Shown one piece after another: positions 1-8,175 of a DNA stretch of 11,657 nt. The notes beneath the pieces are model-generated. The model saw only the letters and a program-made list of their open reading frames with translations, was not told the origin of the DNA and searched no databases. Positions within the stretch are counted from its first letter, which is position 1, and each line of letters starts with the position of its first letter. Location of the stretch: the NCBI GenBank assembly GCA_903822375.1, contig CAIJOU010000352.1, positions 1 to 11,657 of the forward strand, written 5' to 3'. The translations under genes and the position numbers were made by a program. The stretch comes from Candidatus Hydrogenedentota bacterium. GTDB taxonomy: Bacteria > Hydrogenedentota > Hydrogenedentia > Hydrogenedentales > CAITNO01.

Positions 1-1
1 C

Positions 2-2362
2 ACGGTGGGATACGTCGTGGTTGAGTGGCTCAATACGGGAGTTCCTGATAAATACCAGGAGTTTCTGGGCAAATCGCTGGCCAGCCCGATTGTGACGGAG
101 CTGATTCCCCTGGTGGCACTGCTTGTTGCGTCGGTGGCGTGGCGATTGCAGTCATCATGGATCGGCTGGCGTGAGAGTCGACAGTTGGCGACGGGTTGGA
201 CGGCGCGGCATCCGGTGACGAAGGCGCAGGCGGCGCGGGCACGGATGGCGGTGGCGGCGTGCAACCTGGGGCTCACGCTGGGTGCGATTGCGGTGCTGCA
301 CATCACGACTTTCTTACTGTGCGACAATGCGGCGGTGCTGCGGCTGCTCGGCGATGCCTGGGGCCTGGGCGCGACCAGCCCGCGCGAGATGACCGCGTTT
401 CTGCTGGGACCAATACTTCTGGCGGGATTGCTGGCATGGGTGATTATGCACCTGTCCACGGGGATGGTGGCCTATGCGCTGACGTTGCTGACGGGGAAGC
501 TGTTCTATGACTATCTGCTGTTGGACGCTGACTTTATCCACGGAAAAACCGAGCATCCCCACACCCTGGCGCTGGACAGCGGCTTCATGCTGGCCTTGAC
601 GCTGCTGTTCCCGGTGGTGCTTTACTTGGTCAGCCTGGCGGTGGTCCTGTTTCTGGGGCGGGTCCGGTTGCGGGCGGCGCTTTTGTCGCTGGCGCTGTGG
701 CTCGGCCTGGCCCTGTCGCTGTATCCCTTTTCCATGACCGTGCCCGAGTTGTCGGTGCCGACGCTTGCGGGGTTCTGCCTGGGAATGGCGGCGCTTGCGG
801 TGATGTGCTGGCCGAACACAGTGTTACGGCATGGCGCGGCGCTGCGCACGGGACTGCGCCGGGAAAGTCCGGCACAGCATGCGCGCACGGCGGTGGCGGT
901 GCCTGCGGGCAGGCGCATGTTTCAGGGCGCGCTGCTGGTGCTTTTTTGCGCGGGGGTGGCGTGGATGCGCTGGCCGGCAGAACCGGCGGCGCAACGCATG
1001 CTCCGGCAGCAGGGCAATCCTTCGGACTTCACCGAATTGAACGACTCATACCTGAAGATTCCAAATGAAAAGAACCTGGCGGTGAAATATGGGGAGGTCA
1101 CGGTGTCTTCACGTCGCCTGGACCGGGAGTGGGACCGCGTGAATGTCGCGGCAAACAAAGACGGGAAACTTTTCAAGAATTTGCTGGTCGTCGGCGGTGC
1201 CGAGGTGAAGCGGGATGAACGGATCCCTCAGGAACTGTGGACCGTTTCGAAAGACTACTTCGACACGGTTAGCCAACCGGTGACCGTGAAACTGCACGAA
1301 ATAGCGGGGCTGGGTCTGACGGAGAGCCGCTATCCGGTGGAACTGCGGCTGGGACCGGGCACACCGCTGCCGCACCTTGCGGCCCTGCGCCAGCTCTCAC
1401 GGCACTTGGCGCTTGAGGCCTGGGTGGCCTCGGTGGAGCGCCGTCCGAAGGAGGCGGTTGCGGCGGTGCTGGACATGCTGCCGATTGCCAACTCGCTGTC
1501 CGAAGAGCCGCTGTTTATCTCCCAACTGGTGCGGATTGCCATTCAGGGGATCACTTGGGGAAGTCTCGAAACGGTGCTGAACCGGTGCGAACTGCCCGAG
1601 GGGGACTTGGCGCGTGTGCAGTCGGCGCTGGCCTCGGCGCTGCCCCCATTGAGCGAAGGACCTTTTCTGGCGAGGTCGCTAAAGTCGGAAGAATGTGTCT
1701 GCATTGCCGGCGCCCACTACTACAGCATTCTTACCGACCACGATGTCGGCTACAATTACTATCAGGAGTTGCCGGGATTCTTTTGGAGTTATCCGGGAAA
1801 GGCTGTTGCGCAGACCACCATGGATATCATGGGAGGGGCGCATTTGACGCGTCTGCTGGTCGCACGGTATTACGAGCGGGTGCTGGAAGCGGGCGCGGTC
1901 GCCGCAAAGCAGGGGGTGCTGCCCAACATGGACGCGGTCCCTTTTGAAGCCACAGAACGTATGCGCATCTACAGTCCCCTGACGGCGATGGATTTGTCCT
2001 ACATCGACCGGGTGTACGAATCCGAATGGCGCATCCGCACCCAATTGGACATCGCCCGCACGGCGCTGGCGGTGGAACGGTGCCGACTGGCGAACGGACG
2101 GCTGCCGGAACGGCTGGAGGCATTGGTGCCAGCGTTCCTGGAGGGCGTGCCCACGGACCCGTGGAACGGGGGAAAACCGTTGTCGTACCGTTTGAAGGAG
2201 AACGGGGAATTCGTGGTGTACAGTTTCGGCCTGAACGGCACGGATGAGAAGGGCGAGGAGATGAAAGAGTGGTGGCGCAAGGGCGATATCACGTTCACGG
2301 TGGCGCCGCCGGACATTCGGGAGCGAGCGCAGGTGGCGGAATCAATTACGAATAAGGAATGA
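2..2362 (+). CDS. Large multi-pass membrane protein of unknown function, 5' partial
   Basis: I do not recognise a named family. The reading frame is open to the window edge. The first possible start is a GTG at position 5 with no room to judge a ribosome binding site, so the gene is probably truncated on the left. Counting from that GTG (785 residues), hydrophobic segments lie near 28-47, 82-105, 130-152, 154-172, 193-218, 224-245, 250-270 and 305-321, giving about eight membrane spans. Residues from about 325 onward look soluble and mostly alpha-helical. That part begins with an 'FTELNDSYLKIPNEKN' stretch and includes a helical block around 460-560. The last 70 or so residues (LANGRLPERLEAL, then TDPWNGGKPLSYR, then YSFGLNGTDEKG) resemble the C-terminal tail of type II secretion pseudopilins and of many planctomycete-type hypothetical proteins. 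The layout suggests a membrane-anchored extracytoplasmic domain; this is inference. The gene ends in TGA 123 bp before the next gene and could be cotranscribed with it. Confidence 0.8.
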   Translation, partial: TVGYVVVEWLNTGVPDKYQEFLGKSLASPIVTELIPLVALLVASVAWRLQSSWIGWRESRQLATGWTARHPVTKAQAARARMAVAACNLGLTLGAIAVLHITTFLLCDNAAVLRLLGDAWGLGATSPREMTAFLLGPILLAGLLAWVIMHLSTGMVAYALTLLTGKLFYDYLLLDADFIHGKTEHPHTLALDSGFMLALTLLFPVVLYLVSLAVVLFLGRVRLRAALLSLALWLGLALSLYPFSMTVPELSVPTLAGFCLGMAALAVMCWPNTVLRHGAALRTGLRRESPAQHARTAVAVPAGRRMFQGALLVLFCAGVAWMRWPAEPAAQRMLRQQGNPSDFTELNDSYLKIPNEKNLAVKYGEVTVSSRRLDREWDRVNVAANKDGKLFKNLLVVGGAEVKRDERIPQELWTVSKDYFDTVSQPVTVKLHEIAGLGLTESRYPVELRLGPGTPLPHLAALRQLSRHLALEAWVASVERRPKEAVAAVLDMLPIANSLSEEPLFISQLVRIAIQGITWGSLETVLNRCELPEGDLARVQSALASALPPLSEGPFLARSLKSEECVCIAGAHYYSILTDHDVGYNYYQELPGFFWSYPGKAVAQTTMDIMGGAHLTRLLVARYYERVLEAGAVAAKQGVLPNMDAVPFEATERMRIYSPLTAMDLSYIDRVYESEWRIRTQLDIARTALAVERCRLANGRLPERLEALVPAFLEGVPTDPWNGGKPLSYRLKENGEFVVYSFGLNGTDEKGEEMKEWWRKGDITFTVAPPDIRERAQVAESITNKE

Positions 2363-2485
2363 CAAGACGGCCAGGGTTGCCCGCAGTCTTTTAATCAGGT
2401 AGCATGTGCGGTGTTGCGGTGCCGGCACAATTCATCCTGAATAGCGTCGGAGGCCGCTTCTACCACGCGGAAAGGTGATGCGGGC

Positions 2486-3826
2486 ATGGCGGCAGTGGAA
2501 TTCTGGCTGGACAAGGTTAGCGGATGGGTGTGGGGACCGTGGCTGCTGGTGCTGCTGTTTGGCACGCACATTTTCCTGACGATACGCCTTGGGTTCATCC
2601 AGCGGTTCACGCCGCGGGCGATCCGCATGTCACTGGAGCGCAGGCACGAGGGCGAGGGGGACATCAGCCATTTCGGCGCGCTGATGACAGCGCTTGCCGC
2701 AACCATCGGCACGGGAAACATCGTGGGCGTGGCGACGGCCGTGGCCATGGGCGGGCCGGGCGCGGTGCTGTGGATGTGGCTGACGGGCGTGTTCGGCATC
2801 GCCACGAAGTACGGCGAGGCGGTGTTGTCGGTGCATTACCGCATCGTGACGCCCGAGGGGAAGATGGCGGGCGGGCCGATGTACGTGCTCGAACGGGGCA
2901 TGAATATGAAGTGGCTGGGCGTCATTTTTGCGGCGCTCACGTCGGTGGCCGCCTTCGGCATCGGCAACATGGTGCAGGCCAACTCCATATCGGAACTTAC
3001 CCGGGAAACCTTCCATGTTTCCACGACAATAACAGGTCTGGTCCTGGCGGTCTGCACGGCGCTGGTGATTCTTGGCGGCATCCAGTCCATCGCGCGGGTC
3101 TGTGAGATTCTGGTGCCGTTCATGGCCATCGGATACGTTCTTGGCTGCACCGTGCTGCTCGTCATGCACGCGGGCCAGGTGCCCGAGACCTTCCGCCTTA
3201 TCCTGTCGACGGCGTTCACGGGCCAGGCGGCGGTGGGCGGATTCGCGGGGGCGGGGATTATGATGGCCATGCGCTGGGGTGTTGCACGGGGCCTGTTCTC
3301 CAACGAGTCGGGACTGGGCAGCGCGCCCATCGTCGCGGCGGCGGCGCAGACGAGCCATCCGGTGCGGCAGGCGCTGGTCTCCTCGACGGGCACCTTTTGG
3401 GACACGGTGGTGGTGTGCGCCATGACGGGACTGGTGGTGGTGAATTCGGGCGAATGGCACAACGGCCTGAACGGTGCCTCGCTGACCAAGGCCGCGTTTT
3501 CCGATGTGCCCGTCATAGGCCCCATCGTCCTCACGGGCGGGCTGCTCACCTTCGTCTTCTCCACCATCCTCGGCTGGTGCTACTACGGCGAAAAGGCCAT
3601 CGAATATCTGCTGGGCGTGAAGGCCATCGTGCCCTACCGCATCCTCTGGGTGATTGCCGTGTTTGTCGGCTCGGTCACCTCGCTCAAGGCCGTTTGGTCC
3701 TTCGCGGACATTGCCAACGGCCTGATGGCAATTCCAAACCTGATCTCACTGATCGTGCTGAGTCCGGTGATCGTGGCGTTGACACGGGAACATCTGTGGG
3801 ACGGGGAGAAGGTGGAGAAGCCGTAG
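2486..3826 (+). CDS. Sodium:alanine/glycine symporter, AGCS family
   Basis: This 446-residue inner-membrane protein has the usual length and sequence of the alanine-or-glycine:cation symporter family (AlsT/DagA/YaaJ type), which imports small neutral amino acids with Na+. Family landmarks are the N-terminal VWGPWLLVLLFGTHIFLTIR segment, the GTGNIVGVATAVAMGGPGA motif (residues 76-94), AGGPMYVLERG (128-138), and the signature GVARGLFSNESGLGSAPI (265-282). Hydrophobic helices repeat along the whole length. The ATG at 2486 is supported by AAAGGTG eight bases upstream, and the N-terminus aligns with the family start. It follows the preceding gene by 123 bp and ends in TAG 36 bp from the end of the convergent kdp operon. 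No clear terminator was seen in either gap. The exact substrate (alanine, glycine or D-alanine) cannot be read from the sequence, and nothing ties it functionally to potassium uptake. Confidence 0.95.
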   Translation: MAAVEFWLDKVSGWVWGPWLLVLLFGTHIFLTIRLGFIQRFTPRAIRMSLERRHEGEGDISHFGALMTALAATIGTGNIVGVATAVAMGGPGAVLWMWLTGVFGIATKYGEAVLSVHYRIVTPEGKMAGGPMYVLERGMNMKWLGVIFAALTSVAAFGIGNMVQANSISELTRETFHVSTTITGLVLAVCTALVILGGIQSIARVCEILVPFMAIGYVLGCTVLLVMHAGQVPETFRLILSTAFTGQAAVGGFAGAGIMMAMRWGVARGLFSNESGLGSAPIVAAAAQTSHPVRQALVSSTGTFWDTVVVCAMTGLVVVNSGEWHNGLNGASLTKAAFSDVPVIGPIVLTGGLLTFVFSTILGWCYYGEKAIEYLLGVKAIVPYRILWVIAVFVGSVTSLKAVWSFADIANGLMAIPNLISLIVLSPVIVALTREHLWDGEKVEKP

Positions 3827-3862
3827 GAGGGTCTGGGGTCTGGGGGCTGGCAGAAGACGCGG

Positions 3863-5536
3863 TCAGTCTTGGGCGTTGTGGTGCTGCTGCTCGCTCCAGG
3901 AGAGTATGGCCTGCATAACCTGTTCCGGAGTCGCCGCTTTCTGAAGTCTCTGCACCAGGTTCCGGTTTTGCACGGCACGGCTTGCAAGCGCCAGCACCTG
4001 CAATTGGGCGCTGGGTGAGGACAGGGGTGTCAGAATCAGGAAGACCAGTTCGACCGGTTTTTCAGTGGCAACGTCCGCGATTCCGGCGCGGGTCAGCCCC
4101 ATGGCCACCCTCGGCGTGTCCATGCCCTCCATGCGCGCGTGCGGAAAGGCCACGCCCTCGTTGAAGAAAGTGGAACCCTGCTGTTCCCTTTCCCGGATCT
4201 TGCGGGTCGCCTCGATGAAAAGTCCCCTGTCCGCATGTTTGAGGGCCGCGTTGGCCAGCGCGTTGAGCACCTCCTCTTTGAGCACGGGCTCATCCCACAC
4301 AATAATGCGCTCGGCCGAAAGCAGGCTTCCCAGTTGGGGCATGCTCGGTGCCGGCTCGGTGTTGATTTGCGGCTGCGGCGGCACAGTTGCGGGTTCCACC
4401 GCACCGCGGCCCGCTTTGGTGCCCAGGACAACAATGGTAATGCCGTCATCGTTGTTCACCAGGCGATCCACCACGCTGCGTTTTCCCAACAGCCGACTGC
4501 GAAACGACAACGGTGCGGGATGGCCCACGACGATGTGGCCGACGCGGTACTCGCGGGCAAAGCGCAAAATGGTGTCCGCGACGTCCTCGCCCTTGTAGGT
4601 GAACACCATGGCACCAAGTTGCTTGGCGAGTGTGAGCGTGCCGGCGAGGATGCGCTGGGTGCCGGCGTCAATGGCGGCGGGGTCCTCGGAAGGCGTCTGC
4701 ACGTAGAGCGCGTACCAGTTTCGGTTGAGCCGGCCAGCAAGGCGCGACGCATAGCGGAGCAGCATTTCGCTGTTGGGTCCGCGCGAACTGAGGCTGACCA
4801 TCACCTGGTCGGCGGAGAGGGACGCGTCCTCCTCCTGCGGCACGCGCCTTCGCAGATCGATCTGCGACGCCAGTTCGCGCAGGGTGATTTCACGGAGCTG
4901 TTCCAGGTTCGACCGAATGAAGAAATTGCCGAGCGCGGTTTCGACGCGGTCCTGCGGATAGATTTTCCCCTCCTGCAGGCGCCGCTGGAGGTCCTCGGTG
5001 GCAAGGTCGACGTTGACGATCTGGTCGGCCTCGCCAAGCACGCTGTCGGGAAGCCGCTCGCGCACCTTGACGCCCACGGCGGACTCCACCGTGTTGTACA
5101 GGCTTTCGAGATGCTGCACATTCATGGTGGTGATCACATGAATCCCCGCGTCAAGTATGTCCTGCACATCCTCGTAGCGCTTGGCGTTTTTTGAGCCGGG
5201 CACGTTCGTGTGGGCCAGTTCGTCGATGAGAACGACCTCGGGCTTGCGCGCAAGCACGGCGTTGGCGTCCATTTCCTCCAGCGTGACGCCGCGATAGTCC
5301 TGCCGCAGCCGCGGGAGCACCTCCAAACCGTTGACCAGCCTGGCCGTCTCTTCACGGCCGTGCGTCTCCACCAGGCCCACGACCACGTCCACGCCGTCCG
5401 CCTTGAGCCGGTGCCCCTCATGAAGCATCTGGCAGGTCTTGCCGACACCGGCGCAGTAGCCCAAGTACACCTTGAGCCGGCCGCGCTGGGCGCGGCGTAT
5501 TATGCGCAGGAAGCTGTTGGCGGTGTCATCGCTCAT
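3863..5536 (-). CDS. KdpD-type sensor domain + universal stress domain + PTS EIIA domain fusion, no histidine kinase
   Basis: 557 residues in three parts. Residues 17-230 match the N-terminal KdpD domain, with Walker A GYCAGVGKT (26-34), VVVGLVETHGR (51-61), the Walker B region VVLIDELAHTNVPGS (101-115) and VQHLESL (140-146). Residues 244-372 form a universal-stress-protein fold, as in KdpD (VMVSLSSRG at the start, HIVVGHP near 334-340). A Pro/Ala-rich linker (375-401) leads to a PTS EIIA domain of PtsN/fructose type (402-550) with the expected phosphoacceptor His466 in GVAFPHAR. The four membrane spans and the histidine kinase of classical KdpD (about 890 residues) are absent, so it should be soluble and cannot be a normal sensor kinase. 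The ATG at 5536 lies four bases after the kdpC stop, with AAGGA 14 bases upstream. An in-frame ATG at 5569 inside kdpC would add 11 residues. It closes the kdp operon. In E. coli, PtsN binds KdpD, so the fusion plausibly links PTS phosphorylation state to K+ uptake. The mechanism is inferred. Confidence 0.93.
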   Translation of the reverse strand: MSDDTANSFLRIIRRAQRGRLKVYLGYCAGVGKTCQMLHEGHRLKADGVDVVVGLVETHGREETARLVNGLEVLPRLRQDYRGVTLEEMDANAVLARKPEVVLIDELAHTNVPGSKNAKRYEDVQDILDAGIHVITTMNVQHLESLYNTVESAVGVKVRERLPDSVLGEADQIVNVDLATEDLQRRLQEGKIYPQDRVETALGNFFIRSNLEQLREITLRELASQIDLRRRVPQEEDASLSADQVMVSLSSRGPNSEMLLRYASRLAGRLNRNWYALYVQTPSEDPAAIDAGTQRILAGTLTLAKQLGAMVFTYKGEDVADTILRFAREYRVGHIVVGHPAPLSFRSRLLGKRSVVDRLVNNDDGITIVVLGTKAGRGAVEPATVPPQPQINTEPAPSMPQLGSLLSAERIIVWDEPVLKEEVLNALANAALKHADRGLFIEATRKIREREQQGSTFFNEGVAFPHARMEGMDTPRVAMGLTRAGIADVATEKPVELVFLILTPLSSPSAQLQVLALASRAVQNRNLVQRLQKAATPEQVMQAILSWSEQQHHNAQD

Positions 5537-5540
5537 GGCA

Positions 5541-6134
5541 TCAATGTGCGTCCTTGGCCCCCGCATCAAGCGCGAGGTTCAGTTGCAGCACGTTTATCCG
5601 CGGCTCGCCGAGCAAGCCCAAGGTCCGTCCCTGCGTGTGCTGCCGAAGAAGCTTCTCAACGGCGCTCTTTTCCCAACCGCGCGCCTTTGCCACGCGCGCC
5701 GCCTGGATCAGCGCATTCTTCACGCTGATGTCCGGGTCGAGACCGCTGGCCGAGGCCGTTACGGCGTCGGCTGGAACTGTTGCATCCGCTGCGAGCCCGT
5801 TTTCTGTGCGATACTGTGCAACACGGGCCTGCACTGTTTCCACCAGTTTGCGCGAGGTGGGTCCCAGGTTACTGCCGCCGGAGGCGGTGGCGTCATAGCC
5901 CGCGCCCGCCGCCGAGGGTCGCGGATGGAAGTAGCGGGACTCCGTAAAGGGCTGGCCCAACAGCGATGAACCGATGATCGTTCCCCCGCCGATGACGAGG
6001 GAACCGTTCGCCTGGCGGGGAAAGAACCCCTGCGCCACGGCAAGGACTGCTAGCGGGTAGACCCCGCAGACGACCACGGCCAGCACCAGCGTCGCAATGA
6101 TCGCCGTCTTCAGTTCACGGGCAAGGTTATTCAT
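5541..6134 (-). CDS. kdpC: Potassium-transporting ATPase subunit C (KdpC)
   Basis: KdpC is the accessory subunit of the KdpFABC potassium pump. It has one membrane span and a periplasmic domain that contacts KdpA and stabilises the complex. The 197-residue product has the N-terminal span at about 10-33 (AIIATLVLAVVVCGVYPLAV) and all the family landmarks: IGSSLLGQPF (54-63), YFHPRPSA (68-75), SGGSNLGPTS (85-94), PADAVTASASGLDPDIS (121-137) and LGLLGEPRINVLQLN (172-186). I start it at the ATG at 6134 because AGGAG sits eight bases upstream, overlapping the kdpB stop. A GTG three codons earlier lies within that same ribosome binding site and is unlikely. It is 11 bp after kdpB and 4 bp before the kdpD-like gene, consistent with translational coupling. 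Confidence 0.97.
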   Translation of the reverse strand: MNNLARELKTAIIATLVLAVVVCGVYPLAVLAVAQGFFPRQANGSLVIGGGTIIGSSLLGQPFTESRYFHPRPSAAGAGYDATASGGSNLGPTSRKLVETVQARVAQYRTENGLAADATVPADAVTASASGLDPDISVKNALIQAARVAKARGWEKSAVEKLLRQHTQGRTLGLLGEPRINVLQLNLALDAGAKDAH

Positions 6135-6142
6135 GGCAGACA

Positions 6143-6148
6143 CTCCTA
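6143..6148 (-). promoter_or_regulatory. Ribosome binding site of kdpC
   Basis: On the minus strand TAGGAG combines the kdpB stop codon (TAG) with the Shine-Dalgarno AGGAG, eight bases before the ATG at 6134. It decides the kdpC start in favour of that ATG over the GTG at 6143, and implies coupled translation of kdpB and kdpC. Confidence 0.75.
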
Positions 6149-8167
6149 CACGAGATGCATCGCACTGACGATGACATCGATGAGCTTGATTCCGACAAAG
6201 GGCGCCACAACGCCGCCGACGCCGTAGAGAAGCAGGTTGCGACGCAGCAGCACCACGGCCGGAAGGGGCCGAAACGTGACACCGCGCAGCGCGAGCGGCA
6301 CCAGGGCGATGATGATCAGTGCATTGAAAATGACGGCGCTGAGGATGGCGCTGGACGGCGAATGAAGGCGCATGACGTTCAGCGGCGCAATCACGGGATA
6401 CGCGCCGATCATCATGGCCGGAATGATGGCGAAATATTTGGCGACATCGTTGGCGATGCTGAAGGTGGTCAGCGCGCCGCGCGTCATGAGCATCTGTTTG
6501 CCGGTTTCCACGATCTCGATCAGCTTGGTTGGGTTCGAATCCAGGTCCACCATGTTGCCCGCCTCCTTGGCGGCCTGGGTCCCCGTGTTCATGGCCACGC
6601 CCACGTCGGCCTGCGCGAGCGCGGGGGCGTCGTTGGTGCCGTCCCCCGTCATGGCGACCAGGTGCCCCGCGGCCTGTTCGCGGCGAATGAGCGCCATTTT
6701 GTCCTCGGGCTTGGCCTCGGCCAGATAGTCATCCACACCGGCCTCCTGCGCGATGGCCGCCGCGGTGAGCGGATTGTCGCCGGTAATCATCACCGTCTTG
6801 ATGCCCATGGCGCGAAAACGTTCAAAGCGATCGCGCAGGCCGCCCTTTACGATGTCTTTCAAATAGACCACGCCAAGCGCGCGGTCCTGACTGGCCACGA
6901 CCAACGGCGTGCCACCGGCGCGCGACACGGCACCAACCGCGTCGTCCACTTCTTTTGGGAAAGCGCCGCCCACGAAGGCGCGCACGGCATCGGCGGCGCC
7001 CTTGCGAATGCTTCTGCCGTCGATGTCCACGCCGCTCATGCGGGTCTGCGCGGTGAAGGCTATGAATTCGGCGTGCGGCATTTCGGTGATGGTGCGGCCG
7101 CGCAGTCCGTACTGCTTGGCGAGCACGACAATGCTGCGCCCCTCCGGCGTTTCGTCGGCCAGCGACGCGAGTTGCGCCGCGTCGGCAAGTTCTTCCGGCG
7201 TCACACCCGCGGCGGGGATAAACTGGGTCGCCTCGCGGTTGCCGAGCGTGATGGTGCCCGTCTTGTCGAGGAGGAGCACGTCGACGTCGCCGGCCGCCTC
7301 AACCGCGCGGCCGCTCATGGCAAGCACGTTCTTCTGCACAAGCCGGTCGATGCCGGCAATGCCAATGGCGCTGAGCAGCCCGCCGATGGTGGTGGGAATC
7401 AGGCAGACCAGCAGGGCCACCAGCGCCGTGATCGAGAACGACACGCCCGAATAAACGCCGAACGGCCGGAGCGCCATGATAACCGTGAGGAAGATGATCG
7501 TCAGCGCCGACAACAGAATGGTCAGGGCTATTTCGTTGGGCGTCTTCTGGCGGCAGGCACCCTCGACGAGGCCGATCATGCGGTCCAGGAAGCTCTCCCC
7601 CGGGTTTGCCGTAACGCGCACTTTGATCCAGTCCGACAGCACGCGCGTGCCGCCGGTCACGGCGCTGCGGTCCCCGCCCGCCTCACGGATAACCGGTGCG
7701 GATTCGCCCGTGATGGCCGACTCGTCCACGGTGGCCACTCCCTCGACAATTTCACCGTCGGTCGGGATGATCTCGCCCGCAGCAACACAGAAGAGGTCAT
7801 TCTTGCGCAGTTGATTCGCTGTGACCTTCTCCATGGCACCATCGGTCCGAATGCGGTTGGCAACGGTCTGTGTGCGCGTCTTGCGCAGCGTGTCGGCCTG
7901 GGCTTTGCCGCGACCCTCGGCGAGGGCCTCGGCAAAGTTGGCAAAGAGCACGGTGAACCACAGCCATAGAGAGATTTGGATGCCGAAACCCAGGGTTTCG
8001 CGACCGGACGGCAACAGGAGAGACAGCGTGCTCACCAATGCGCCAACCTCGGTGACGAACATGACGGGGTTGCCCGCCATGTGGCCGGGATTCAGTTTTC
8101 TAAACGACTGAATGAAAGCGTTTCGGACTATTTCGCCATCGAAAATGGCGTGTTTCTTGGCAGCCAT
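6146..8167 (-). CDS. kdpB: Potassium-transporting P-type ATPase subunit B (KdpB)
   Basis: KdpB is the catalytic subunit of KdpFABC. It hydrolyses ATP through an aspartyl-phosphate intermediate to drive K+ import. The 673-residue product carries the P-type motifs in order: actuator-loop TGES (153-156), LIPTTIGGLLSAIG (256-269), the phosphorylation site DKTGTIT (301-307, Asp301), nucleotide-domain KGAADAV (389-395), ITGDNPLTA (461-469), and TGDGTNDAPALAQADVGVAM (507-526). Asp574 and Lys577 in NDVAKYFAIIPA correspond by position to E. coli Asp583/Lys586, which couple pump and channel. Ser156 in TGES corresponds to E. coli Ser162, whose phosphorylation inhibits the pump. The ATG at 8167 is chosen because AAAGGA lies nine bases upstream. 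A TTG at 8185 overlapping the kdpA stop would add six residues but has no good site. It lies 14 bp after kdpA and 11 bp before kdpC. No motif is missing. Confidence 0.98.
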   Translation of the reverse strand: MAAKKHAIFDGEIVRNAFIQSFRKLNPGHMAGNPVMFVTEVGALVSTLSLLLPSGRETLGFGIQISLWLWFTVLFANFAEALAEGRGKAQADTLRKTRTQTVANRIRTDGAMEKVTANQLRKNDLFCVAAGEIIPTDGEIVEGVATVDESAITGESAPVIREAGGDRSAVTGGTRVLSDWIKVRVTANPGESFLDRMIGLVEGACRQKTPNEIALTILLSALTIIFLTVIMALRPFGVYSGVSFSITALVALLVCLIPTTIGGLLSAIGIAGIDRLVQKNVLAMSGRAVEAAGDVDVLLLDKTGTITLGNREATQFIPAAGVTPEELADAAQLASLADETPEGRSIVVLAKQYGLRGRTITEMPHAEFIAFTAQTRMSGVDIDGRSIRKGAADAVRAFVGGAFPKEVDDAVGAVSRAGGTPLVVASQDRALGVVYLKDIVKGGLRDRFERFRAMGIKTVMITGDNPLTAAAIAQEAGVDDYLAEAKPEDKMALIRREQAAGHLVAMTGDGTNDAPALAQADVGVAMNTGTQAAKEAGNMVDLDSNPTKLIEIVETGKQMLMTRGALTTFSIANDVAKYFAIIPAMMIGAYPVIAPLNVMRLHSPSSAILSAVIFNALIIIALVPLALRGVTFRPLPAVVLLRRNLLLYGVGGVVAPFVGIKLIDVIVSAMHLV

Positions 8168-8175
8168 GGAAATCA

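Noticed and set aside
2430..2442. Small palindrome ATTCATCCTGAAT upstream of the AGCS symporter
   Set aside because: A 5-bp stem with a 3-base loop is expected by chance, and no promoter elements are placed around it.
2630..3460. 276-codon minus-strand frame opposite the AGCS symporter
   Set aside because: The symporter signature motifs are intact on the plus strand, and this frame is Arg/His-rich shadow sequence.
3827..3862. Bidirectional terminator between the convergent symporter and kdp operon
   Set aside because: The 36 bp gap is G-rich with repeated TCTGGGG-like units, but I found no stable stem with a T run in either direction.
4697..4801. c-di-AMP binding motif in the universal-stress domain, as known from Staphylococcus aureus KdpD (SXS-X20-FTAXY)
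   Set aside because: The sequence has SLS (248-250) and WYALY (274-278), but with 23 residues between them and W-Y in place of F-T. It resembles the E. coli-type KdpD domain more, so I do not claim c-di-AMP binding.
4139..5194. 351-codon plus-strand frame opposite the KdpD-like gene
   Set aside because: It mirrors the codon pattern of the real gene on the other strand, has no recognisable motif and no convincing start signal.
6155..7969. 604-codon open frame on the plus strand opposite kdpB
   Set aside because: It is antisense to a fully conserved kdpB. Its Arg/His/Gly-rich composition is typical of a GC-rich shadow frame, and no domain is recognisable.
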